DNA of 64,000 nt, from NCBI GenBank assembly GCA_023417815.1, contig JAEZEI010000110.1, forward strand, positions 62,001 through 126,000. Reading direction: 5' to 3'. Shown piece after piece: positions 15,323-24,560 of this stretch. The notes beneath the pieces were generated by a model that was given only the letters and a program-made list of their open reading frames with translations, had not been told where the DNA came from and made no database searches. The position numbers were made by a program, and so were the translations under genes. How positions within the stretch are numbered: the first letter of the stretch is position 1; the number at the start of each line of letters is the position of its first letter. Origin of the DNA: Bacteroidota bacterium. Its GTDB lineage: Bacteria; Bacteroidota; Bacteroidia; Chitinophagales; Chitinophagaceae.

Positions 15323-17311
15323 CTAGTTCTTCAGCACTTTGAACTCGGTGCGGCGATTCTTCTGGCGGCCATCAGGATTATCCGTACCGTCGGGGTTTTC
15401 ATTTTCAGCAACAGGCTGGCTCTCACCATAACCCTGTGCTTTCAGTCTCGTCTTATCAATTCCTTTCTTAACGAGATAATCAACCACGGACTGTGCCCTG
15501 CGCTGGCTAAGCTTCATGTTATAGGAATCTGAACCTTTGCTGTCGGTGTGAGAGCTTAGTTCGATCTGCATATTCGGATCATCATTCAGCATATTCACCA
15601 GTTCATCCAGTGCCGGGAATGACTCAGGACGCAGTTTCCATTTATTGAAATCGTAATAAACATTCTCAACAGTGATCGGTTCCTCTGGTATTAAGGTCAG
15701 GCAGATCGGGTCTGTGGTGAAATAACTTTCCGTTGGATCTTCAGGAGTGTTGAAGGAAATACTTCCAGGCAGGTAGCCGGTTTTTGCAGCGGATGCACGC
15801 AATGGCTGGTAATCGTCCAGTTCAAATTCATACTTACCTGAAGCATCCGTAATCAGGGTCATAACCGTTTTATTCGTCTTGGTATCCACGATGTTAACGG
15901 AAATTCCTTCCATTGGCTGACGGGTTTGGCAGTCTACCACTGATCCTGTAAGCGCTTTATTGACACGTTGCTTATTCAGCACAAATAATTCAAGGCAGCA
16001 AGATGCATCCCTGTCGCTGCTTAGCAATACGTTTTCCAGGATATTTCTCGCGTTGCCGCGCGCTGCGAAATAGATATCATCTTTTACAGAGTTTACCGGG
16101 TATCCGAAATTGATCGGTTCTTCAGGCGTAAGAAATCCTCCTTTACTGTAGAAGAAATCATATCCTCCCATGCCTACCCTGCCGTTGGAAGAGAAAACAA
16201 GTGTTTTTGATGCTGCATGCATAGTTGGCGCCTGTTCATCATGAATGGTGTTGATCACCGCTCCCATGTTAACCGGGGCGCCCGGCATTCCTATCTCATC
16301 AAGGGGTGCATAATACAGGTCGAAACCGCCCGATCCCCCGGGCCTGTCGCTGGAGAACAGGATATATTTTCCATCTTCCGTTACATAAGGTTGCTGAGAA
16401 TTGCTTCCGGCCGCATTAAGAGAGGCCACGGGCGCAGGAACGCTCCATTTACCATCTGTAAGGGTTGAGCTGTAAATGGATGCTTCTTTCATTCCATCTC
16501 CCACGGTCCAGCGCGACATATACATCGTCTTTCCTCCCGGAACCATGGCAGCGGTACCCTGGTGGATCTCTTTCGGCTGATCGATCTCCAATTTGGAAAG
16601 GTCGCTAACGTTCCCGCCATCATAACTTACCTGGTAGATCCTGTTCGTATAAAGATTATCCTTGTCTGTTTCAACAGGGCGGGTAGAAGTTACCAGCAAT
16701 TGGTTTGCTCCGCTCCATACAGGCGCATACGTTGCACCGGTGTCCGTTAAAGCGCCGGGCGCTTTATTTACTGTGTACAGTTTCAGGTCGCTCCTGTTAA
16801 GCTGCTTTTGTACGAACCGGATGTTTGCGATCTCTCTTTGTGCCTCGCGGCGAATATCATCCTCGTCGGTGGTATACCCTTCGAGGAAGGTGGTCATCTC
16901 ACTTTCTGCAGCGGCATAATCCCCAAGCGCGCGTTTTTCCCTGGCAAAGTGGAATCTTGCGAGCGGGAAGCGGGGATTATCAAGCAACTGCTGGTATTGA
17001 GGAGCTGACTTCTCATGGTAGTTCAGCTTCCTGTACGATTCTGCAAGGTTATAGATCACCTGTTCCCTGCTGCTTACAGGAGCGTTCAGGGTCTTCTTTG
17101 AGGGGGTTGCAGAAACCGCGTATGGATTGTATATGTTCGTTTTGGCTTTTGGATTTTCACCGTTAAGGTACTTTTCATAATACTGCGAAGCAGAATAGAA
17201 ATCACCTTCATTATAATATTTGTCTGCAGCTACCAGGTAAGGATTGATGGGTTGTGCCATCATTACACCTGAAAGTGTCAGCGCTGTTGCCAGGAAGAAT
17301 ATTTTTTTCAT
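15323..17311 (-). CDS. PorE-like OmpA-family protein (TPR, beta-propeller, CRD, OmpA)
   Basis: 662 residues, signal peptide to about residue 19. Domain order: tetratricopeptide-like helices (about 25-170, AADKYYNEGDFYSASQYYEK), PD40/WD40 propeller (about 190-440, blades such as QPYVTEDGKYILFSSDRPGG), a carboxypeptidase-regulatory-like domain (about 450-530, LTGSVVDCQTRQPMEGISVN), and a C-terminal OmpA peptidoglycan-binding domain (about 548-660, YYDFNKWKLRPES, ELSSHTDSKGSDSYN). This is the architecture of PorE and related T9SS accessory lipoproteins that tie the outer-membrane secretion complex to the cell wall. There is no lipobox here. It sits between two PorP/SprF genes and behind two giant T9SS cargo genes. 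Confidence 0.88.
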   Translation of the reverse strand: MKKIFFLATALTLSGVMMAQPINPYLVAADKYYNEGDFYSASQYYEKYLNGENPKAKTNIYNPYAVSATPSKKTLNAPVSSREQVIYNLAESYRKLNYHEKSAPQYQQLLDNPRFPLARFHFAREKRALGDYAAAESEMTTFLEGYTTDEDDIRREAQREIANIRFVQKQLNRSDLKLYTVNKAPGALTDTGATYAPVWSGANQLLVTSTRPVETDKDNLYTNRIYQVSYDGGNVSDLSKLEIDQPKEIHQGTAAMVPGGKTMYMSRWTVGDGMKEASIYSSTLTDGKWSVPAPVASLNAAGSNSQQPYVTEDGKYILFSSDRPGGSGGFDLYYAPLDEIGMPGAPVNMGAVINTIHDEQAPTMHAASKTLVFSSNGRVGMGGYDFFYSKGGFLTPEEPINFGYPVNSVKDDIYFAARGNARNILENVLLSSDRDASCCLELFVLNKQRVNKALTGSVVDCQTRQPMEGISVNIVDTKTNKTVMTLITDASGKYEFELDDYQPLRASAAKTGYLPGSISFNTPEDPTESYFTTDPICLTLIPEEPITVENVYYDFNKWKLRPESFPALDELVNMLNDDPNMQIELSSHTDSKGSDSYNMKLSQRRAQSVVDYLVKKGIDKTRLKAQGYGESQPVAENENPDGTDNPDGRQKNRRTEFKVLKN

Positions 17312-17342
17312 GAACCTTGTTTGAATCGTTAATTGAACCTTA

Positions 17343-18350
17343 TTATAATCTTGGACAGATGAAGTCTATTTCCGGGGTCTTCACCTTACGTTCACCTGTA
17401 AACGAAAGCGAGATCTCGAAACTGTTCGATCCCTTCACCACTTTGCCGAGGTCGGAAGTGTTCACATCATAACTTACACCAAGCACTATTTTCTTATGAG
17501 TGAATCCAACGAAAGGAGTAAGTGCATCTTCAAAACGATAGTTTGCACCCACCAGCAGGTCAGTTTCGCCTCCTGCTTTCAACTGGGCGTATGCGCCGAG
17601 CATTTTTTCTTCGGCATTTCCCTGGCGCAGGTAAAGTGCGTTAGGGGTAATGCTGAAATTATTATTCAGTTTTATCCGCATACCTGCGTGAATGGTATGC
17701 CGCATAGGATAGGTTTCCTTTTCATCCCCGCTGAAATTATCCACCGGTTTGGTGATATGTGATGCAGAATAACCTGCATAAAAATTACCCTTTGTATTCG
17801 GATTCGCATTAAAATAAAGCAAGCCTGCGCCTGCATCGAAGGAAGACCTGCTCCTGTTTGCCAGCACATCTCCCGTTGGGTTTGAAGGATTGTATCCTGT
17901 TACAGGGTTCCACTGGTCGCCAAAGCTCATCTTGGTAGCGTCGAACCTGCGCTGGATCAATCCTGCCTGCAATCCCAGGGCAAGCCTGTGATATTCGTTG
18001 GCGCCGAATCGCACCCCGGTATAGGCAAGGTTTGCATAAGCGGTTGTGTAACGGTATCCGCCATCTCCCGCCGTCTGGTTAAGTACGCTCACGCCGAAGT
18101 TCATATCACTGTTGGTGGTGAACTCGGCTGAAATACCCTGGGTTGAATATGCGCTGGCAATATTCCCCCACTGCGAACGGTATATGCCCGAAATACGGTA
18201 TTGCCCGTCGAACGCGCCGGTAAGCGCCGGGTTCAGCCACGAAGGATAAACATAATACTGGGTAAAATGCGGATCCGTTTGTGCATTCACACTGTTACCC
18301 ATCCCACAGGCAGCAAGAAAGAGCAAACAGGCAGATAGATGTCTTTTCAT
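17343..18350 (-). CDS. PorP/SprF-family type IX secretion outer-membrane protein (proximal copy)
   Basis: 335 residues from the ATG at 18350, chosen because MKRHLSACLLFLAACG gives the best signal peptide; an ATG at 18371 is also in frame. After cleavage near residue 24 the protein reads QTDPHFTQYYVYPSWLNPAL then TGAFDGQYRISGIYRSQWG, the PorP/SprF signature. The remainder is beta-rich and ends in a membrane-strand pattern (NSFEISLSFTGERKV). It is expected in the outer membrane as a partner for the type-B cargo encoded just upstream (gap 29 bp). Confidence 0.88.
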   Translation of the reverse strand: MKRHLSACLLFLAACGMGNSVNAQTDPHFTQYYVYPSWLNPALTGAFDGQYRISGIYRSQWGNIASAYSTQGISAEFTTNSDMNFGVSVLNQTAGDGGYRYTTAYANLAYTGVRFGANEYHRLALGLQAGLIQRRFDATKMSFGDQWNPVTGYNPSNPTGDVLANRSRSSFDAGAGLLYFNANPNTKGNFYAGYSASHITKPVDNFSGDEKETYPMRHTIHAGMRIKLNNNFSITPNALYLRQGNAEEKMLGAYAQLKAGGETDLLVGANYRFEDALTPFVGFTHKKIVLGVSYDVNTSDLGKVVKGSNSFEISLSFTGERKVKTPEIDFICPRL

Positions 18351-18379
18351 TTTAATGCATTTCAAGTTCATAAATCCTT

Positions 18380-21300
18380 TTATCGAATTATAGTTATGGA
18401 ACCGCTTAATGGTTTGAAGCCATTCTGAAGTTCTATTACATAATAATATGTTGCAAATGGAAGGGGCTTACCCTTCGTTGTTCCATCCCATGGAACACTA
18501 TATCCATTTGATGTAAACACTTTCTGACCATAGCGGTTGAATACATTCACCTGCGCACCAGGATAATCACTCAGGTTCTCAATGATCCAGGTGTCATTCA
18601 CACCATCACCATTGGGTGAGAAGGCATTCGGGATCTTAACCGGGCGAAGCACCTTCACATACATGATATCGGAGGCAGTACATCCACCGGCTCCGGTTGC
18701 GGTTAACCTGTATTCCTGGTCCTGTGTCACCACAAGTGTGGGATCCAGATCATCGGCGCTCGACAAGCCTACCGGCGGTGTCCACTGGAAGTTCAGCGAA
18801 GTGCTGTTCACTACCGGCCTGAACTGTACCTGGGTACCCATAGGCACCACGAATGAAGGACCAGCATCCACTATTGGCTGCAGGTACACCGTAACATTCT
18901 GGCGGAACGTATCCGATACACAGCCTTCAGTACTTGTAACCACAAGTTTCACTTCGTATACACCCGGACTGCGGTAGACCTTATCATAATTTGCTGCGCC
19001 CGAGCTGGTACCATCTCCAAACATCCATAACCTGGAAGCGATAGTGCTGTTCGGCGCATAGCTTTCATCTATGAATTCGTTCTCTACACCCTGGCAGAGC
19101 GTTGTCGGAGAAATATTTCCCTGTGCAACAGGTTTGTCATAGAATGCAGCAAAGTTTTCAGAATAGGATGTTTCGCAACCATGAATGGATGTGGCGGTTA
19201 GCGTTACCGGGTAATTTCCTATGGCAGCATAAACATGGCTGCCATTCAATCCTGATGAAGTGCCGCCATCCCCGTAATTCCATTGGTAGGTCAGCCCTGC
19301 ACCATCCGGAGCCGTTGAACCATTTGTAAATACAGCTTCGCCGTTTGGCATACAGACAGATGCGGGCGGAGCAAAAGCGGTTACAGGCATGGCATGAACA
19401 TTTACCCTGGCCCTTGCTGTATCACTTAAACATCCCTGGTCACTCTCCGTTACCAACCATGCATTATAGGTTCCAAATGCCGTATATGGATGGGTGAACG
19501 GATCACCATTATTATATGTAACAGGTGCCCCGTCGCCGAAGCTCCACGTCCATGCAGTTATAGAACCAGAAGGTACGGTTGAACTGCTGCTGAATTGTGC
19601 CTGCTGGTCGGCACATATATCAGTGCTTGAGGCTATAGACGCGGTTGGTTTAGGATGAACAACCACATCGCTGGTAACAGTAGTTATACAGTTAGCAGAC
19701 GATGTGAAAGTATAGGTGATCGTATGAATACCCGGGCCTGCTGATGACGGGCTGAAATTACCGGCCGCATCTGTTCCAGGCCCGCTATAAACGCCGCTGC
19801 CCGTTACATTATTCAGCACCGAAGCATTTGCAACACTCACGGTTCCGGTTACACTTTCACAAACAGAAGTAAGTGCCCCGAAAGCCAGTTCAGGTGTTAC
19901 GCTGAATACATGGGTGATGGTGGTATCGTGTGTACAGCCATTAGCTGCTGTAACGGTAAGCAGTACATCATACGATCCTGTATTGGTATAATTGTGAGTC
20001 GGGTTTTGCGCTGTGGATGTATTCGGGTTACCTCCTGATGCATTGGGATCATCAAAATCCCACGCATAGGTCTGGCCTGCAAGGGCTGAACCATTGAAAG
20101 TGAACTGCACCTGCCCATTCGTTGGCAGGCAGGCTGCAGCAGGAACGGAGAAGTTTGCCCTTGGCGAAGGATTCACCGTAATGTCTGAAGTAATGGTGCT
20201 TACACAGTTTCCTGTAGAAGTGAATGTATAAGTTACAGTATGCGTACCCGGCCCCGCAGCCCTTGGGTCAAAGTTCCCTGAAGCATCAACACCCGGGCCG
20301 CTGTAAACACCTGTGCCGGTAACGTTGTTGGTTACGGTAGCATTTGCTACGCTGAATGGCGGAGCTGTTTCGCAAACGGCTGGAAGTGCCGGGAATGATA
20401 ATTCCGGTGTTACACTGAATACATAATTAATGATCTCCGTATCCGTACAACCATTAGCGTTAGTAACCACGAGGGTCACATCGTAGGCGCCCGTATTAGT
20501 ATAGTTATGGGTAGGGTTCTGAGCCGTTGATGTATTAGGATTACCACCTGTAGCATTCGGATCATCAAAGTCCCATGCAAAGGTTTCACCTGAGCCCGTA
20601 CTTCCTGAATAGGTGAATTGCACCTGCCCGCTTGTTGGAAGACATGCAACGACTGGTGCGCTGAATGCAGCGGTAGGTTTTGCACTTACCGCGATGGTCT
20701 GAGTAATTGAATCAATGCAGTTTGCGGTAGAAGTGAAGATATATTTAATAGTATGCACCCCGCTTCCTGCAACAGCAGGATCAAAAATTCCGGCTGCGTT
20801 TGTACCCGGTCCTGAATAAACCCCGGAACCGGTAACTCCGTTTGTAACTGTAGCTGTTGCCACGTTCACTGTTCCACCCGCGCTTTCACATACAGGAGGA
20901 AGAGCAGGATAGTCAAGGGCAGGCTTCACACTTAACGTAAGGTTCCTCACGCTGTCATCCACGCAGCCATTACCGTCTGTTACCGTTACTGATACATTAT
21001 AGTTCCCGGTATTGGTAAAGATATGGGTCGGGTTTTGTGCCGTAGATGTATTAGGGTTGCCCGCATTTGCATTTGGGTCGTTGAAGTTCCATGAATAAGT
21101 CTGGCCTGCAGATAACGAACCATTATAAGTGAATTGCGCCACACCGCTTGCGTCGAGGCAGGTTAATGGTGCCTCAAATGAAGCATTAGGTTTAGGGTTC
21201 ACCAGTATTGTTTGCTTCACTGAATCTATGCAGTTGCCTTGCGCGGTAAAAATATAAGTGATCTCGTGGGTTCCTGCACCTGCAGCCGAAGGATTGAAAT

Positions 21301-24300
21301 TACCTGCAGCATCTGTAGCCGGTCCGGAATATACCCCGGTTCCCGGAACACCATTGGTAACTGTTGCAGAGGCTACCGAAACGGTTCCTGCCTGGCTTAC
21401 GCATACTGATGCAAGGGCGGGGTAACTTAATGATGGTTTAAGGTTGAAGGTGGTCACCAATACAGAATCCTCTGTACACCCTTGTGGTGTATTTACCTGT
21501 AGGGTTATATTATAATTACCTGTCTGGTAAATATGCGTAGGATCCTGGGCGGTTGATGTATTTGGATTACCTGCATTCGCATTCGGGTCACCAAAATTCC
21601 AGGAATAGGTTTGACCAGCTATTGCCGTTCCGTTATAGTTAAATTGTACAACCCCTGTTGCATCGAGGCAGCCTGCTGAAGGAATCGCAAAGAACGGTTC
21701 CGGGGCCGGGTTAACCGTTATTGATTGTGATATCGAGTCCGTACATCCTGAAGTAGCCGAGAATACATACCATATAGTATGGTTTCCGGGTCCTGCTACT
21801 GCCGGATCAAACATGCCTGCGCTTGTTGTACCCGGACCGTTATAGATGCCGGATCCCGGAACGCCATTGGTAACGGATGCCGTGGCAACAGAAACCGGTG
21901 GGCTGTTTTCGCAAACCGCTGACAGTGCGGGATATGCAAAAGTTGGCGGCGGGTTAAAGCTCGCGTTAACTGTAGTATCGGTAGTACAACCATTTGCCGT
22001 GGTTGCACTGTATTGTATAGTATAGTTACCCACTGTTGTGTACATGTGGGTTGGGTTCGCAAGGGTTGAAGTATTCGGGTTACCTGCATTCGCATTGGGA
22101 TCACCGAAGTTCCAGCTATGACTTACAATAGTTTGACCATCTGAAGCAAATGCATTGCTGTTGAATTGTACCAGCCCCCCTGCAGGAAGACAACCGGCAG
22201 GATAGGTGAAAGGAAGATTCGGTTTCGCCCATACCCTTACTGTTTTAACTGCGGTATCGCTGAAACAGGTTGCACTTACGGATACGGCATGTTTAACCGT
22301 ATAAATTCCCGGATCAGGATAGGTTTCAGTCTGGTTGGCATTGCTAGCCGTATTTATAATATTGCCATTGCCGAAATCCCAGTAATAATTTCCTACTGTT
22401 GCCGAACCACTGAAAGAAGAAGTGTCTGAGAAGGTAACCATTCCATCCTCACAAATACTTGCCGGGGTAATACCAAATGTAGTAACTGGTTTAACCGTGA
22501 TCGGAATATTGAATGTAGTATCCATTACGCATCCTTCTTCAGTAACAAGGTGAAGGCTTACAGGCTGGTTACCTGTAGTGGTGAACGTATGCGTAGGGTT
22601 TTGTGTATTGTAAACTATACCGCCCGGGAGAGTCCACTCCCACTGGTTAAGTGTATAGCCGTTATTGGATGCGGCCGGCCCGTTAAACTGCACTGCATCG
22701 GCAATACAACCTGTATGGTTATACGTAACAGGGGCAGTGGGTTTGGATTGAACCACCACTTCAAAACTTACGGCCTCTGTATTATTACAGTTCTCAATGC
22801 TCGGGTGCGTACTCAATAACGGTATGGTATAAGTGCCAGGGGCGCTGAACTGGTAGGTGCCAGGCAATGTATACTTGTAATAGGGTATGCCATCCACCAT
22901 AATTGGGGGGCCAACAGCCACCGGTGCATTATCAATCACATCTGCATTCGGTGTAAGAACAGCACTTAAGGTACTTAGTTGCCATACAAGTCGTGTGGGC
23001 TGGTATGCCAGTAATATGGAAAGTTCTAAAGGAGTATTATTACAGGTAAAGTCATGTTCGATTGTGTTAGTCGAAGTATCACTTACATTATATATTGACC
23101 CGATTGCATTAAGATTATTGATCAGCGTTCCGGCATTGTAGCCATAACTTTCCTGGCTGCCCAAACCATATGTGATTGCAGTAAATGGAACATCACTTTG
23201 AGCCACAGCCTGTGCCTTTGTGGCTGTCCATCTTTTTATCACCACGGTGTAGCCGGCAAGACGCGGATGGGCATAAGTATGATCGAATGTTGAAGAGCCG
23301 TTTATTGTTAAAGAAGCTAGTCCCGTGGTCGGGATGATAAGTGTTAGGTAATTTACCTGAATATTAGTTTCATCATTCCTGTAAAAGCCTATTCTTTTTA
23401 TTCCCTGTTCGATCGGGCTGATATACATCATTTCCGGATCTCCCAGGCCGCCTCCTCCCTGGCAGGTAGTTCCGCCTGTCATGTATTGTCCCACCATCAC
23501 TGGTTTATCAGAAGTAATGTATTCAGCTTCGTTAGACTGGAATTCGTAATAGGCATTAGCAATAAGCCCTGTAAGAAGGGTGCCATTTCGATAAACGTTT
23601 GTAGTAGGATCTTTAACCGCGATCTTGTACGTATTCCACATTGGAGTGGAAGGTGTTGTTGAATTGGATGTTGGTGCCGTTAAATACCTTTTGCCCCAAG
23701 CCTGGGTAGGAAAACATTGCTGGTTGTCATTATCTCCCCCACCAGAGCCGCATGTGGCATTATTATAAGTTCTGCTGCTGCCTGCAAAAACGGCAATGGG
23801 ATGACATTCACCAGAAGCATTGGCTATGGACTTGAATTTTGTTCCACTAAGTTCCGGTTTAGCAGTTCCTGCTTCAGGGCCTGCCATGAGCTGATAGATC
23901 TCGCCCCTGTTCAATGTAACTGTATAGGGAACATTCGCAGGTCTTCCGCTACGGGTTGTCTGACTAGGGATTACCTCAACAACTGTATTATTTTCCTTGG
24001 CTATTACGTATGCCCAGGAAAAACAATTGGCGGCATAGTTCTGTCGGCTGTTAAGAGTAGTATACGCATAGCCCCAGGTTTCCACCGGCATCAGCATAGA
24101 TGCGCCGGAATTTGTAGTTGCATATATATGAGCATATGCGACAATGGGCACATCACTCGTAATATGGATCCCCTTGTTTGTAAAAATGCCTTCTCCGCCA
24201 CAAGGAGTACCTGGTGGAACAAAACTGCAGGGCAGTGAGATCAACCGCGCATCATTGGTTCCGGCTTTAGGAATTACATCGGATATAATAACTGTATTTG

Positions 24301-24541
24301 CGGGTACTGCATAATTTCTTACCCATGCAGTTCCTTCAATGGTAACTGTCACGTTCGCGGCCTGCTCCGAGCTTAAATAAAGAACCATTTCCTGGGCGTT
24401 AGACTGGCCGGACTCCATTTGTTGATGGTGCCCATAGCCAACCCAGAAGTCGCGCCCCCGGTTGGAAAGGTTTTGGCCGAAGCTGGTGACGGCAAGCATC
24501 ACCAGCCCCAGCACAGCCATTAATTTAGTGCCGTTCTTCAT
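18380..24541 (-). CDS. Giant T9SS type-B surface protein with IgGFc-binding-like, PKD and Ig-like repeats (2053 residues)
   Basis: Signal peptide to about residue 22 (LMAVLGLVMLAVTSFG). Residues about 28-475 form an IgGFc-binding-like domain (RDFWVGYGHHQQ to SYGYNAGTLINNL). Residues about 600-770 hold PKD-type domains. Five tandem units of about 172 residues follow (19650-22235), each one PKD domain carrying DPNAxxGNPNTST plus one Ig-like domain carrying GxGxYxGPGT. Further PKD domains come next (about 1640-1950). The last 85 residues are the gliding-motility-type C-terminal domain (FSPNGDGVNDTWIIENL, VFNRYGQKVF), a T9SS type-B sorting signal. Expected to be exported and held on the cell surface as an adhesin or matrix protein; ligand unknown. 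Confidence 0.9.
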   Translation of the reverse strand: MKNGTKLMAVLGLVMLAVTSFGQNLSNRGRDFWVGYGHHQQMESGQSNAQEMVLYLSSEQAANVTVTIEGTAWVRNYAVPANTVIISDVIPKAGTNDARLISLPCSFVPPGTPCGGEGIFTNKGIHITSDVPIVAYAHIYATTNSGASMLMPVETWGYAYTTLNSRQNYAANCFSWAYVIAKENNTVVEVIPSQTTRSGRPANVPYTVTLNRGEIYQLMAGPEAGTAKPELSGTKFKSIANASGECHPIAVFAGSSRTYNNATCGSGGGDNDNQQCFPTQAWGKRYLTAPTSNSTTPSTPMWNTYKIAVKDPTTNVYRNGTLLTGLIANAYYEFQSNEAEYITSDKPVMVGQYMTGGTTCQGGGGLGDPEMMYISPIEQGIKRIGFYRNDETNIQVNYLTLIIPTTGLASLTINGSSTFDHTYAHPRLAGYTVVIKRWTATKAQAVAQSDVPFTAITYGLGSQESYGYNAGTLINNLNAIGSIYNVSDTSTNTIEHDFTCNNTPLELSILLAYQPTRLVWQLSTLSAVLTPNADVIDNAPVAVGPPIMVDGIPYYKYTLPGTYQFSAPGTYTIPLLSTHPSIENCNNTEAVSFEVVVQSKPTAPVTYNHTGCIADAVQFNGPAASNNGYTLNQWEWTLPGGIVYNTQNPTHTFTTTGNQPVSLHLVTEEGCVMDTTFNIPITVKPVTTFGITPASICEDGMVTFSDTSSFSGSATVGNYYWDFGNGNIINTASNANQTETYPDPGIYTVKHAVSVSATCFSDTAVKTVRVWAKPNLPFTYPAGCLPAGGLVQFNSNAFASDGQTIVSHSWNFGDPNANAGNPNTSTLANPTHMYTTVGNYTIQYSATTANGCTTDTTVNASFNPPPTFAYPALSAVCENSPPVSVATASVTNGVPGSGIYNGPGTTSAGMFDPAVAGPGNHTIWYVFSATSGCTDSISQSITVNPAPEPFFAIPSAGCLDATGVVQFNYNGTAIAGQTYSWNFGDPNANAGNPNTSTAQDPTHIYQTGNYNITLQVNTPQGCTEDSVLVTTFNLKPSLSYPALASVCVSQAGTVSVASATVTNGVPGTGVYSGPATDAAGNFNPSAAGAGTHEITYIFTAQGNCIDSVKQTILVNPKPNASFEAPLTCLDASGVAQFTYNGSLSAGQTYSWNFNDPNANAGNPNTSTAQNPTHIFTNTGNYNVSVTVTDGNGCVDDSVRNLTLSVKPALDYPALPPVCESAGGTVNVATATVTNGVTGSGVYSGPGTNAAGIFDPAVAGSGVHTIKYIFTSTANCIDSITQTIAVSAKPTAAFSAPVVACLPTSGQVQFTYSGSTGSGETFAWDFDDPNATGGNPNTSTAQNPTHNYTNTGAYDVTLVVTNANGCTDTEIINYVFSVTPELSFPALPAVCETAPPFSVANATVTNNVTGTGVYSGPGVDASGNFDPRAAGPGTHTVTYTFTSTGNCVSTITSDITVNPSPRANFSVPAAACLPTNGQVQFTFNGSALAGQTYAWDFDDPNASGGNPNTSTAQNPTHNYTNTGSYDVLLTVTAANGCTHDTTITHVFSVTPELAFGALTSVCESVTGTVSVANASVLNNVTGSGVYSGPGTDAAGNFSPSSAGPGIHTITYTFTSSANCITTVTSDVVVHPKPTASIASSTDICADQQAQFSSSSTVPSGSITAWTWSFGDGAPVTYNNGDPFTHPYTAFGTYNAWLVTESDQGCLSDTARARVNVHAMPVTAFAPPASVCMPNGEAVFTNGSTAPDGAGLTYQWNYGDGGTSSGLNGSHVYAAIGNYPVTLTATSIHGCETSYSENFAAFYDKPVAQGNISPTTLCQGVENEFIDESYAPNSTIASRLWMFGDGTSSGAANYDKVYRSPGVYEVKLVVTSTEGCVSDTFRQNVTVYLQPIVDAGPSFVVPMGTQVQFRPVVNSTSLNFQWTPPVGLSSADDLDPTLVVTQDQEYRLTATGAGGCTASDIMYVKVLRPVKIPNAFSPNGDGVNDTWIIENLSDYPGAQVNVFNRYGQKVFTSNGYSVPWDGTTKGKPLPFATYYYVIELQNGFKPLSGSITIIR
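19650..22235 (-). repeat. Five tandem 516-bp coding repeats in the 2053-residue protein
   Basis: The motif DPNA(N/T/S)(A/G)GNPNTST recurs near 22100, 21575, 21060, 20540 and 20025, and GxGxYxGP near 21830, 21310, 20800, 20290 and 19770, so each unit is about 516 bp. The two units nearest the C-terminus share more residues than the others, suggesting stepwise duplication. Confidence 0.85.
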
Positions 24542-24560
24542 TTCTGTTTGTGGTTTTTCA

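Noticed and set aside
23717..24238. 173-codon plus-strand frame opposite the 2053-residue gene
   Set aside because: Cysteine/isoleucine-rich shadow of a repetitive gene, no domain and no start context. The other long antisense frames (for example 58035-58595, 40398-40901, 24784-25260) were rejected for the same reason.
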